Source: Prevotella brunnea
GTDB lineage: Bacteria; Bacteroidota; Bacteroidia; Bacteroidales; Bacteroidaceae
DNA length: 34,074 bases
Direction of reading: 5' to 3'
Assembly: GCF_008016795.1 (NCBI RefSeq)
Contig: NZ_SDIK01000086.1
Span: 1-34,074, forward strand
The notes below the pieces were generated by a model. It had not been told where the DNA came from, made no database searches, and was given only the letters and a program-made list of their open reading frames with translations. Each line of letters opens with the position of its first letter. The first letter of the stretch is position 1. This document shows, piece after piece, positions 16,571-24,327 of the stretch. The position numbers and the translations under genes were made by a program.

Positions 16571-16783
16571 CAAGACGAGTGGCAAAGCCCTGTTTCACAG
16601 ACAGTTGGAAGACGAGAAAGAAACCTGATGGATGTAAAGATATTTCCACCTGCTCACCACTCGCCCCCACTGCCAAAAACCACCCGGACAACACAAAGTG
16701 GCACAACAGAACGCTGCCACCGGACGCCCCCACACCAACACCTGCGACAAGGAGCCCCGGTTCGGCATCCACTTCAATACAAC

Positions 16784-17590
16784 ATGAGTTACGACAAACT
16801 GACGGAACGCGAGTCGCTCTACACGAATTTGGAACACAAGACAACGCGCGAACTACTCACCGAAATCAACCACGAAGACCAAAAAGTGGCAATCGCGGTC
16901 GAAGCAATGATTCCACAGATGGAAAAAGTGGTGGAACACATTGCTCGACAAGTACCACACGGGGGCAGAGTGTTCTACATCGGAGCCGGAACAAGCGGCA
17001 GGTTAGGTGCACTCGACGCCTCCGAAATACCCCCCACCTACGGCATGCCCGAAAACATCTTCAACGCCATCATCGCCGGAGGCGACAAGGCTTTGCGCCA
17101 TGCCGTGGAACACGCCGAGGACAACCCAAACATGGGGTGGCACGAACTCCTGGCAGCACACGCCAACCCCACCGACACCATCATCGGCATCACAGCTTCG
17201 GGAAGCACACCCTTCGTGGTGGGAGCACTGCACAAGGCACGCGAGAAAGGCATCTTCACCGCCTGCATCACCTCCGTGCCCCACTCCCCCGTCGTGAACG
17301 AAGCACAGGTGAGCATCGTGCTCGATGTGGGTCCGGAATACGTTACGGGCAGCACGCGCATGAAGTCGGGAACCGCCCAAAAAATGGTGCTCAACATGAT
17401 TAGCACCACTGCCATGATACGACTCGGACGCGTCGATGGCAACAAGATGGTGCACCTCATGCTCTCCAACGAGAAACTCATCGATCGCGGCACACGCATC
17501 GTTGCCCGCTCCCTCCACATCGACTACGACACCGCACGCCAACTGCTGCTCGGAAAAGGCTCCGTGGCAGCCGCCTTGAAACAGAAATAA
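16784..17590 (+). CDS. murQ: N-acetylmuramic acid 6-phosphate etherase
   Basis: A 268-residue cytosolic lyase that splits the lactyl ether of MurNAc-6-phosphate, giving GlcNAc-6-phosphate and D-lactate, in peptidoglycan recycling. SIS-domain features: YIGAGTSGRLG (65-75) binding the sugar phosphate, LDASEIPPTYG with E81, and HAEDN with E112, matching the two catalytic glutamates of E. coli MurQ (E83, E114); also TASGSTPFV and GSTRMKSGTAQK. It is about 30 residues shorter than E. coli MurQ, mostly at the C-terminus. The ATG at 16784 begins the conserved sequence; the frame upstream is repeat and junk. No promoter box is evident, and a terminator follows at 17719. Confidence 0.94.
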   Translation: MSYDKLTERESLYTNLEHKTTRELLTEINHEDQKVAIAVEAMIPQMEKVVEHIARQVPHGGRVFYIGAGTSGRLGALDASEIPPTYGMPENIFNAIIAGGDKALRHAVEHAEDNPNMGWHELLAAHANPTDTIIGITASGSTPFVVGALHKAREKGIFTACITSVPHSPVVNEAQVSIVLDVGPEYVTGSTRMKSGTAQKMVLNMISTTAMIRLGRVDGNKMVHLMLSNEKLIDRGTRIVARSLHIDYDTARQLLLGKGSVAAALKQK

Positions 17591-17718
17591 CGCTTCCAAA
17601 CTGCAATGACATTCAATGCCAACAGACCTCCGCAAATCCAACTCTTACAAAGAAAAGAGATTGAAACAATGAAATCTTTGCTTAACACAAAGGAAGAAAA
17701 AACGACAGAGAAATGATG

Positions 17719-17754
17719 TGCCCGAGCTTGTGAATGACAAGTCCGGGCATTTTT
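17719..17754 (+). terminator. Terminator after murQ
   Basis: The segments 17719-17731 and 17737-17749 form a stem (6 bp, a 2-base mismatch, 5 bp) with a 5-nt loop, followed by five T. It lies within the 342-bp gap between murQ and the dehydrogenase; nothing else is seen there except the promoter at 17845. Confidence 0.75.
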
Positions 17755-17844
17755 CGCTCCGTTTCATTCTCGTTCCACCGAACACTTTGAAACGAGAAGA
17801 ACAAGAAAAAGCACGAAGAATGGGAGATTATCGAGAAAAAAACG

Positions 17845-17852
17845 TAATTTTG
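17845..17852 (+). promoter_or_regulatory. Promoter -7 box of the dehydrogenase/HAD operon
   Basis: TAATTTTG fits TAnnTTTG and lies about 80 nt before the ATG at 17933, downstream of the murQ terminator. The -33 element is weak. Confidence 0.55.
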
Positions 17853-17932
17853 TATCGCCGAGATTTCAAAAATCATCGAGCGAACAATCGATTACGGACA
17901 GCAAGAAAGACCGTCCGATAAACAGAAAAAAT

Positions 17933-18892
17933 ATGGAAACAAATCAGAAAATCGTTGTGATGAATGCCGGGAAAATGAACTTCGACGGCACCATGGACTT
18001 CCAAACGCTTTCTGCCGACACCATTGTCCATGCCGACACGAAACCGGAAGAGTTTATTGAAAAAATCAAAGGCGCACGAGCCATCGTTACGAAGGAACTC
18101 CCCGTACCGGCAACACTCATCGAACAGTTCCCCGACAGCGTGGAACTCATCGTGGAAGCAGGCACGGGATATAACAACATCGACATCGAAGCCGCAAGAA
18201 AACGCCACATCACCGTATGCAACATACCCGCTTACAGCTCGGAACGCGTGGCACACACCGCCGTAATGATGCTGCTCGCCTTGTCATCGTCAATGCAAAG
18301 GCAAATCGGCATGTTGGCAAAAAACGACAGAAGCAACTTCACCGAACATCTGAAAGTACCCCACACGGAAGTGAATGGCAAGACGCTGGGCGTGGTCGGT
18401 GCGGGAAACATCGGCAGCGAAGTGGTGAAAATAGGCCTGGCATTAGGCATGAAAGTACTGATTTACAAACGTCATAAAGGAATTGATATCGAGAATGTTA
18501 AGTATGTCTCGTTAGAGCAGCTGTTAAAACAATCCGACTACTTGTCGCTGCATTGTCCGCTGACCCCCGAAACACACCACATCATCGACAAGAACGCCAT
18601 TGCCCTGATGAAACCAACCGCTTTTCTCATCAACACCGCACGCGGCGCACTCATCGACGAACCGGCACTCATCGAGGCACTGAGCACCGGAAAGATAGCC
18701 GGAGCCGGACTGGACGTGCAAGAACAAGAACCGCCCGCTGCCGACAATCCGCTCTACAAGCTCGATAACGTCATCCTCACGCCACATATCGGGTGGAAAG
18801 GGTATGAGACACGACAAAGGTTGCTCGGCATCATCCGGGACAACATACAAGGCTTCTTCAACGGAAAGCCCATCAACGTGGTATCGGCATGA
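17933..18892 (+). CDS. D-2-hydroxyacid dehydrogenase (glycerate dehydrogenase-like)
   Basis: A 319-residue NAD(P)-dependent dehydrogenase that interconverts D-2-hydroxyacids and 2-oxoacids. The nucleotide-binding motif VGAGNIGSEV is near residues 155-165, and the catalytic triad is complete: R237 (NTARGALIDE), E266 (EQEPP) and H285 (TPHIGW). The family resembles hydroxypyruvate/glycerate dehydrogenases most, but substrate cannot be fixed by sequence; D-lactate or another 2-ketoacid is possible. Its stop codon overlaps the start of the HAD phosphatase gene by 4 nt (ATGA), so the two are translationally coupled. Codons 169-205 (about 18436-18545) are richer in TTA, GTT and AAG-type codons than the C-rich remainder. 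Confidence 0.9.
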   Translation: METNQKIVVMNAGKMNFDGTMDFQTLSADTIVHADTKPEEFIEKIKGARAIVTKELPVPATLIEQFPDSVELIVEAGTGYNNIDIEAARKRHITVCNIPAYSSERVAHTAVMMLLALSSSMQRQIGMLAKNDRSNFTEHLKVPHTEVNGKTLGVVGAGNIGSEVVKIGLALGMKVLIYKRHKGIDIENVKYVSLEQLLKQSDYLSLHCPLTPETHHIIDKNAIALMKPTAFLINTARGALIDEPALIEALSTGKIAGAGLDVQEQEPPAADNPLYKLDNVILTPHIGWKGYETRQRLLGIIRDNIQGFFNGKPINVVSA

Positions 18893-19590
18893 AGCAACCG
18901 CTCACGACAAGAACAACAAATGCCATGCAACCAACAAACAACACGACGGGAATAAAACTCATTATCTTTGATTTCGATGGCACATTAGGCGACTCGCGCA
19001 AGCTCATCACCGACACGATGCTCCTCACCCTCAGGCAAATGGGACTGGAGGAACGAACAAGGGAGGAGTGTGCGCGCACCATCGGACTGCCGCTGGAGAA
19101 GTGTTTCTCCACCCTCATGCCCATGAGCAACGAACAGGCGCGGCAATGCGCTGAGGTGTATGGAGAGATTTTCCATGAGAAGAACGTCCCCGGAGCAGTG
19201 AAACCCTTCCCGGGGGTGGTGGAAACGGTGAGGTCGCTCCAACGAAAAGGAATGGAAATGGCTATTGCCAGCAGCAGGCGACACCGCTCTCTGCAACAGT
19301 TTGTTATGGACATGAAGTTGGAGGATTGCTTTAGCTGCCTCATAGGTGCCGACGACGTAACCCGGGCGAAACCCGATGCGGAGCCGGTAACCACCCTTCT
19401 TGCGCATTTCGGAAGGTCTGCCAACGAAACATTGGTGGTGGGCGATACGGATTATGACATTCTCATGGGGCGCAACGCCGGTGTGCGAACCTGTGGGGTA
19501 ACTTATGGCAACGGAACCGCGACAGAACTGACCGAAGCCGGGGCAGACTTCCTCATTCATTCCATGAGCGAATTGCTGCTTCATGTTTAG
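18889..19590 (+). CDS. HAD-family hydrolase, phosphoglycolate phosphatase-like
   Basis: A 233-residue cytosolic phosphatase of HAD subfamily IA. Motif I is DFDGT with D28 and D30; motif II is the Ser of ASSRR; motif III is the Lys of RAKPDAEP; motif IV is VGDTDYD. A helical cap lies between motifs I and II, as in Gph and PgmB. The substrate is not determinable; phosphoglycolate or a small sugar phosphate is likely. It overlaps the dehydrogenase gene by 4 nt. A later start at Met13 (18925) would remove a Thr/Asn-rich leader and is also plausible. Pairing with a hydroxyacid dehydrogenase suggests work on two- or three-carbon acids, but that is inference. Confidence 0.87.
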   Translation: MKQPLTTRTTNAMQPTNNTTGIKLIIFDFDGTLGDSRKLITDTMLLTLRQMGLEERTREECARTIGLPLEKCFSTLMPMSNEQARQCAEVYGEIFHEKNVPGAVKPFPGVVETVRSLQRKGMEMAIASSRRHRSLQQFVMDMKLEDCFSCLIGADDVTRAKPDAEPVTTLLAHFGRSANETLVVGDTDYDILMGRNAGVRTCGVTYGNGTATELTEAGADFLIHSMSELLLHV

Positions 19591-19689
19591 TGTCAGCCGA
19601 TTATAAGATACCAGTTGTATAACCGATTCTACCGAAAAAGCCATCCGAAGGAGACGGATTGTTCCCCTTTTGCTCATGTCCGGGACATG

Positions 19690-19736
19690 AAAAAGGCGAC
19701 TTCGCCAAATCTTTTTGCACCTGACGAGGTCGCCTT
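19690..19736 (-). terminator. Likely terminator of the short peptide transcript
   Basis: The segments 19693-19704 and 19725-19736 can pair over 12 bp with one G-T, and on the minus strand the hairpin is followed by TTTTT. The 20-nt loop is long. A 7-bp palindrome (CATGTCC, 19675-19689) lies just beyond. Upstream in the same 3' region (19856-19871) is a perfect 6-bp hairpin with a tetraloop. Confidence 0.55.
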
Positions 19737-19920
19737 CATCAAAAAACTCATCCGCAAGTCATCCGGCTGCAGAAGCATTTTCACTTCCATTCATTTCCCG
19801 GTGCTTGTCGGCTTTTCCTTAATTCCTCCATTCAATCAACGAAGCAAGCATGGACACGGCTCGCAAGCCGTTGGTTTGTGGCGGGTACTTGGGGAGTTCC
19901 CCCTTCCCGTGAGAGAACAA

Positions 19921-20034
19921 TTAGTTGTACCAAATCTCTCCGCCTAAAACATCCTTTCTCGGATCATTCTCGTTAAAATCGTTGTTTTGAGGAGCATAAT
20001 CCTGATAAATCTGCAAGGTTTCTAAGTTTTTCAT
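19921..20034 (-). CDS. 37-residue peptide with C-terminal LGGEIWYN (double-glycine-like)
   Basis: A complete small ORF, too short for standard calling. It begins MKNLETLQIYQDYAP, continues with an Asn/Asp/Glu-rich middle (residues 17-25) and PRKD, and ends VLGGEIWYN. Support for it being real is unusually good: an exact TTTG-20 nt-TATATTTG promoter at 20097-20128, a Shine-Dalgarno AAAGGAG (20041-20047) about 6 nt before the ATG, and a hairpin-T terminator downstream. The protein has no signal peptide or transmembrane segment and no recognised family. The Gly-Gly followed by five mostly aromatic/polar residues recalls double-glycine leader peptides, where a peptidase cuts after GG, but the would-be mature part would be only EIWYN, and no transporter or maturase lies nearby. 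Function unknown; secreted signal or small regulatory protein are possibilities. Confidence 0.7.
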   Translation of the reverse strand: MKNLETLQIYQDYAPQNNDFNENDPRKDVLGGEIWYN

Positions 20035-20037
20035 TTT

Positions 20038-20047
20038 GAGCTCCTTT
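20038..20047 (-). promoter_or_regulatory. Strong ribosome binding site of the peptide gene
   Basis: AAAGGAGCTC on the minus strand precedes the ATG at 20034 with normal spacing. Good Shine-Dalgarno sites are rare in Bacteroidetes and in this window, which supports the small ORF being translated. Confidence 0.7.
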
Positions 20048-20096
20048 CTTTATAAATTGTGTTCCACTTGCCACCAAATCCTCTTAGTGGCTGACA

Positions 20097-20128
20097 CAAA
20101 TATAGTCAAAATACTTTGAGCCTGCAAA
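20097..20128 (-). promoter_or_regulatory. Promoter of the peptide gene
   Basis: On the minus strand TTTG (20125-20128), a 20-nt spacer and TATATTTG (20097-20104) fit the Bacteroidetes consensus exactly. The predicted leader before the ATG is about 55 nt. The 155 nt between here and buk holds a 12-bp palindrome, CATTCATGAATG, at 20259-20270, but no T-run terminator. Confidence 0.8.
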
Positions 20129-20283
20129 TATTGTTCGGAGAAAATGCTTTCAATTAATATTTTTTATGCAAACGATTGCAGTCTTGCAGCATTTATTCAC
20201 ACATTTAACATTGCCACATGGTTTTCAGCCGGTTATGAGTTGTCCCTCGCGTTCCATCCATTCATGAATGTCGTGTCGTTGCG

Positions 20284-21354
20284 TCAATAATCTTTCACCT
20301 CACGCTCACCCTTGAGGGCGGCAAGAGCGTTCTCGGTGAGGGCGAGCATTTCGTCCTGACCGGGATAGACCACCACGGGGGCGAGAAATTCTATGCGTTT
20401 ACGGAGCCGGCTCACAACATAATCGCTGTAACAAAGTCCGCCCGTGAGCAACACGGCATCCACCTTTCCGTTGAGCACTGCTGCTTCGGCTGCAATGGCT
20501 TTTGCCACATGCCACAACATTGCCGACACCACCAATTCTGCATGTTTGTCTCCGGTGGCGATTCGTTCGGTGATGGCGCGCATGTCGTTGGTTCCCAAAT
20601 GCGCCAACAGTCCGCCACGCGCACTGACTAGTCGAAGCAATTCCTCTTCGGTCATGCCGCTTGTGAAGCAGAGATGGATGATTTCCGACATGGGCAGCGT
20701 GCCGGTGCGTTCGGGCGAGAAAGGTCCTGCGCCGTCGAGAGCATTGTTGGCATCCACCGCCCTCCCCTTTTCGTGTGCGGCTATGGAGATGCCCCCTCCC
20801 AAATGACAGATGATGAGGTTCAGTTTGTCGTAGGTGGTTCCCCTGTCCTTGGCATATCTCCTCGCGATGGCTTTTTGGTTGAGTGCGTGCCATATACATA
20901 TACGTTTCACATTAGGAAGTCCGGTAATGTGGGCTTCGGGAACCATCTCGTCAACGACGCCGGGATCTGCCACGAAACTGGGACAGCCGGGAATCAGCTC
21001 TGCGATTTCGTAGGCCAGCATGCAGCCGAGGTCGCAGGCGTGCTGATGAAAGGCTTTCTTTTGGTCGGTTATCATCTGCGGATTTACGCGGAACACGCCA
21101 CTGGGGACGGCCTTCGACAATCCGCCGCGCCCCACTGTGGCATCGAAATCGAGCGGAATGTCGCGTCGTTTCAGTTCGTCGAGCACGTGTTGTTTGCGAA
21201 ACTCATATTGGTCGGATATCTTCTCGAACCTGCTCAGTTCTTCCCGGCTATGTTTGATGTCTTCCACGAAGAGCAATTCCTCGTTGCGCGACACAGAAAT
21301 CTTCGTCGATGTGGAGCCGGGATTGATGGCTAATATCTTATAAGTCTTGTTCAT
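20284..21354 (-). CDS. buk: Butyrate kinase
   Basis: A 356-residue cytosolic acyl kinase of the acetate/butyrate kinase family, making ATP and a carboxylate from an acyl phosphate. The ASKHA-fold signatures are present: N-terminal INPGSTSTKI, the internal LGGGISIAAH segment, GAGPFSPERTG, and LTGGLCYS toward the C-terminus. Length is typical. It overlaps the end of ptb by 17 nt on the same strand, giving the standard ptb-buk pair for converting acyl-CoA to acid with ATP gain. In Bacteroidetes the substrate may be a branched-chain acyl group (isobutyrate, isovalerate) rather than butyrate. Confidence 0.95.
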   Translation of the reverse strand: MNKTYKILAINPGSTSTKISVSRNEELLFVEDIKHSREELSRFEKISDQYEFRKQHVLDELKRRDIPLDFDATVGRGGLSKAVPSGVFRVNPQMITDQKKAFHQHACDLGCMLAYEIAELIPGCPSFVADPGVVDEMVPEAHITGLPNVKRICIWHALNQKAIARRYAKDRGTTYDKLNLIICHLGGGISIAAHEKGRAVDANNALDGAGPFSPERTGTLPMSEIIHLCFTSGMTEEELLRLVSARGGLLAHLGTNDMRAITERIATGDKHAELVVSAMLWHVAKAIAAEAAVLNGKVDAVLLTGGLCYSDYVVSRLRKRIEFLAPVVVYPGQDEMLALTENALAALKGEREVKDY

Positions 21355-22261
21355 TGTCGGTAGTTATCAATGTTGCGAGTGCCAAACTATAAAACTTCGA
21401 TTGCACGCTGTCGCCCCGGCTGGGGAGCACCACGGGAACTTTCGTTCCTTGCAGCACGGCTGCCGTTTCGGTTTGAGCAAAGAGCGTAATGGTCTTGTAG
21501 AACACGTTGCCTGCCTCGATGTCGGGGAAGACCAACGCGTCGGCGTCGCCTTCGATGGGGGATGCTATCTTTTTGGCTTGCAACGCTTCCGGAGAGCAGG
21601 ATGTCTTCAGGTCGAGTGGTCCGTCCACGATACACGTTCCGAACTTTCCCTCGCGCGCCATGCGTTTGATTTCTTCATATCCGACCGTAAAGGGGAAGTG
21701 GCGTTCATCGGGTTTCTCGGTGCAATGGATGAGCGACACCTTCGGGCACGCCACATGAAACTTGTGGCAAATGTTCACGATGTATTCCACTTGTGCCACG
21801 CGTTGTTCCTGTGTGGGATAGGGAATGACCGCCGGGTCGGTGAAGAAGAGCAATTTGTGGTAATTGGAAATCATTGCCGCGGAGACGTGGGTGAGAACTT
21901 TTCCCTTGGGCAAGATGCCTTTCTCCTTGTTGAGCACGGCACGGAGCAGCACGTCGGTATTCACAAATCCTTTCATGAGCACTTGTGCCTCGCCCTCTTG
22001 AACGAGCCTGACGCTCTGTTCCGAAGCGTCTTCCGGACTGTCTGCCGTGAGGGTGCTGAAGCGTCCCTTGTACCGGTCTGTCGTTGCTTCCGAACCTATC
22101 ATGATGGGATTGAGGAAGCCCGCGTTGGCGGCTTTTTCCACGGCGTCGCGTGTATGGTCGTCTTCGGGCCATGCCACGGCTGCAGTTCTTTTTATCTTGT
22201 GTTCGCCAAGATAATCCGCCAACCGGCTGAAATCTTCGATGGGGCTTGCTGGTTTCATCAT
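21338..22261 (-). CDS. ptb: Phosphate butyryltransferase
   Basis: A 307-residue cytosolic enzyme of the phosphate acetyl/butyryltransferase family, turning acyl-CoA and phosphate into acyl phosphate and CoA. Typical parts are visible: the AVAWPEDDHTRDAVEKA start, PIMIGS, the internal VLMKGFVNTDVLLRAVLNKEKG-type helix region, SLIHCTEKPD, and the C-terminal VFPDIEAGNVFYKT block. Length is normal for Ptb, and shorter than acetyl-specific Pta. It is the first gene of the pair with buk and is preceded by a promoter at 22309-22338. Confidence 0.93.
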   Translation of the reverse strand: MMKPASPIEDFSRLADYLGEHKIKRTAAVAWPEDDHTRDAVEKAANAGFLNPIMIGSEATTDRYKGRFSTLTADSPEDASEQSVRLVQEGEAQVLMKGFVNTDVLLRAVLNKEKGILPKGKVLTHVSAAMISNYHKLLFFTDPAVIPYPTQEQRVAQVEYIVNICHKFHVACPKVSLIHCTEKPDERHFPFTVGYEEIKRMAREGKFGTCIVDGPLDLKTSCSPEALQAKKIASPIEGDADALVFPDIEAGNVFYKTITLFAQTETAAVLQGTKVPVVLPSRGDSVQSKFYSLALATLITTDNEQDL

Positions 22262-22308
22262 TGCTATTCAAGTTTGAGGTTGTACGATTATAATCATTTC
22301 TTGAAAAG

Positions 22309-22338
22309 CAAAGTTACAAAAAAGATTTTTTTTTCAAA
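22309..22338 (-). promoter_or_regulatory. Promoter of ptb-buk
   Basis: The minus strand has TAACTTTG (22309-22316) and an upstream TTTG (22335-22338) 18 nt away. The leader to the ATG is about 45 nt. Confidence 0.65.
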
Positions 22339-22567
22339 AGAAAATGTTGATTTTCTACATTCTTTTTTTTCATTCCCTGCTGAAAAATTCAAAGAACACC
22401 GGAAATTCATCGCCGGTTCTTCCACCATTGCGGATGGGCGTTGGGGCGGAATTGCCTCGTTACATGGCATTTCTCTTTATTTAGCCGGGGCGTTGAAAAC
22501 GCGAAAAATCTTTCCCGGAGATATGGGAAAAGTTCAACAATGTCCTAAATTTTCTTCATTCCTCCAT

Positions 22568-22650
22568 CCAAAGTTTAGCTTTTGCACGCCGATTCATGAC
22601 CTTTTGCACTGCAAAAGCTAAGCTTTCGGCGTGCAAAAGCTTACCTTTCA
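22568..22650. repeat. Third 22-bp-period palindromic array
   Basis: Units begin at 22568, 22590, 22612 and 22634, exactly 22 bp apart; the best is CAAAAGCTAAGCTTTCG at 22612. The array lies in the roughly 670-bp gap between the ptb promoter and the 3' end of the serine ammonia-lyase gene. CTGATTATCA follows at 22669-22678, as it does after the first array. Elsewhere in the gap I see a small hairpin near 22395-22421 and a 63-codon minus-strand ORF (22684-22875) with no promoter, which I do not call. Confidence 0.85.
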
Positions 22651-22898
22651 ATTGTAATTAATATCACCCTGATTATCAACAGGTTACGAAGCATGTGTCG
22701 GATACGTTTTTTGTAATGTAATTTCGTAGTGATGGTCGGGGCGGATATTCGCCATCAAGCGTCTGTTTACCATCATCTGAATATGAATCGGGGTGAGAGG
22801 GTTGGCACCATCCGGCATTGGAACAGAATACGTCCCGGGCGCATGATTTGATGCAACCTTGCGTGGGGTTTCCACAAAATCATTCAGGACATCACCGG

Positions 22899-22945
22899 AA
22901 AAAAAATAAAGGATTTCTCTTTGCCGTGCGACATTGGGAAATCCT
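22899..22945 (-). terminator. Terminator of the L-serine ammonia-lyase gene
   Basis: AGGATTTC (22938-22945 on the minus strand) pairs with GAAATCCT (22910-22917) across a loop of about 20 nt, followed by a run TATTTTTTTT. It lies about 65 nt past the stop codon. Confidence 0.65.
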
Positions 22946-23008
22946 GATTTGAGATAAGCCGTTGCCCGCCGTGGATATGCGGACGGGGAACGGAGGGTTT
23001 GGGGAAGG

Positions 23009-24217
23009 TCAGAACTCGTAGTGTTTTGCCAGTCCGCCTTCGCTGGTCTCCTTGTAGAGCGATGGCAGGTCGTGTCCGGTCTGCTTCATCACTTCCACCA
23101 CATGGTCGAACAGAACGCGGTGTCTTCCATCGCTGAAGTTGGCATAGAGCTGGGCATCGAGGGCGCGACAAGCGGCAAAGGCGTTGCGTTCGATGCAAGG
23201 TATCTGCACCAGTCCGCACACCGGGTCGCAAGTCATTCCAAGGTGATGTTCCAACCCCATCTCGGCTGCATACTCTATCTGTGCGGGGCTGCCTCCGAAG
23301 AGTTGGCAGGAGGCTGCCGATGCCATGGCGCAAGCTACGCCTACCTCGCCCTGACAGCCTACTTCCGCGCCGGAGATGGAGGCGTTGCGCTTGACGATGT
23401 TGCCGAAGATGCCTGCCGTGGCAAGTGCGCGCAGCATTTTCCGTTCGGAGAAAGAGTGCACGTTATAGATATGGTAGAGCACTGCGGGCACTACTCCACA
23501 CGAGCCACAGGTGGGTGCGGTTACGATGGTGCCGCCCGATGCGTTCTCCTCGCTCACTGCCAAGGCATAGGCATACACCAGTCCGCGACTTTGCAGCGAT
23601 GCTTTGTATCCGCGTGCCTTCACGTAATAGTTGGAGGCTTTTCGGCGCAGTTTCAGCGGTCCGGGCAGTGCGCCTTCGGTATCGAGTCCGTGCTCTATGG
23701 CGTGTTGCATGGTTTGCCACACTTCGTGCAGGTAGTCCCATATCTCCGGGCCTTCGCTCAGCTCCACATATTCCCAGAAGCCGCGCCCCGTTTCCTCGCA
23801 CCAGTCCTTTATTTCTTGCAAGGTCTTGAACTTGTAGATGGGTTTGGTGTAGAAATAGTCGTCTTCGCCCAACCCTTCCGAGAGCGCGCCGCCGCCAACG
23901 CTGTACACCGTCCATTCGTCGGTGATGGATCCTGTCTCATCGAACGACTTGAAGAGCATGCCGTTGGTATGATAAGGCAGCACTTCGTTGGCTTTCCACA
24001 CGATGCTCACCGGAGCTATCTTGCTCAGCACTTCGGTGATGGCAACATCGGTGAGGTGCCCTTTGCCGGTGGCTGCCAAACTGCCGTAGAGCGTTACTTC
24101 AAATGCCTTGGCCTTAGGATGTCGCTCCGCGAAAACGAGGGATGCCTTCTGCGGCCCCATGGTGTGGCTGCTGGAAGGTCCTTTTCCTATTCTGTAAATT
24201 TCTTTTATTGACTCCAT
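23009..24217 (-). CDS. sdaA: L-serine ammonia-lyase, iron-sulfur, single-chain
   Basis: A 402-residue cytosolic enzyme that deaminates L-serine to pyruvate and ammonia using a [4Fe-4S] cluster. The single chain carries the beta-like N-terminal part (GKGPSSSHTMGP, then LYGSLAATGKGH) followed by the alpha catalytic part with cluster cysteines in APTCGSCGV and CDPVCGLVQIPC. Length is a little below the 450 or so of E. coli SdaA. It is preceded by a TACATTTG promoter box and followed by a hairpin-T terminator, so it is monocistronic. It supplies pyruvate to fermentation, which fits with the ptb-buk pair nearby, although the two are separate transcripts. Confidence 0.95.
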   Translation of the reverse strand: MESIKEIYRIGKGPSSSHTMGPQKASLVFAERHPKAKAFEVTLYGSLAATGKGHLTDVAITEVLSKIAPVSIVWKANEVLPYHTNGMLFKSFDETGSITDEWTVYSVGGGALSEGLGEDDYFYTKPIYKFKTLQEIKDWCEETGRGFWEYVELSEGPEIWDYLHEVWQTMQHAIEHGLDTEGALPGPLKLRRKASNYYVKARGYKASLQSRGLVYAYALAVSEENASGGTIVTAPTCGSCGVVPAVLYHIYNVHSFSERKMLRALATAGIFGNIVKRNASISGAEVGCQGEVGVACAMASAASCQLFGGSPAQIEYAAEMGLEHHLGMTCDPVCGLVQIPCIERNAFAACRALDAQLYANFSDGRHRVLFDHVVEVMKQTGHDLPSLYKETSEGGLAKHYEF

Positions 24218-24327
24218 ATCTGTATTGCTTATGTCCCGGGAGCCTGTCAGCCTTCTGCCGTTTTCCGTTTCGTTCCTTTCGAAAGCCCGCGGTCATTGGC
24301 GAAAATCTGTTTCTGCCGAAGACGTTG

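Noticed and set aside
16490-16783. Longer N-terminus for MurQ (98 extra codons)
   Set aside because: The extra codons translate the 22-bp array and a Pro/Thr/His-rich stretch with no match to MurQ, whose conserved start is at 16784.
19615-19947. 110-codon plus-strand ORF across the peptide locus
   Set aside because: It crosses the minus-strand terminator and hairpins, overlaps the better supported 37-residue gene, and has no promoter box.
21347-22621. 424-codon plus-strand ORF opposite ptb
   Set aside because: It is antisense to a clear Ptb protein, its translation is Cys/His/Phe-rich with no family features, and it runs on through the 22-bp repeat array. Strong codon bias in the real gene keeps the opposite frame open.
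22684-22875. 63-codon minus-strand ORF between the third array and sdaA
   Set aside because: There is no promoter box, it sits just downstream of the sdaA terminator, and it has no recognised family. Possibly a conserved intergenic element, but not supportable as a gene.
23021-24211. 396-codon plus-strand ORF opposite sdaA
   Set aside because: Same cause: it mirrors the conserved serine ammonia-lyase gene, and the translation has no recognisable domain.
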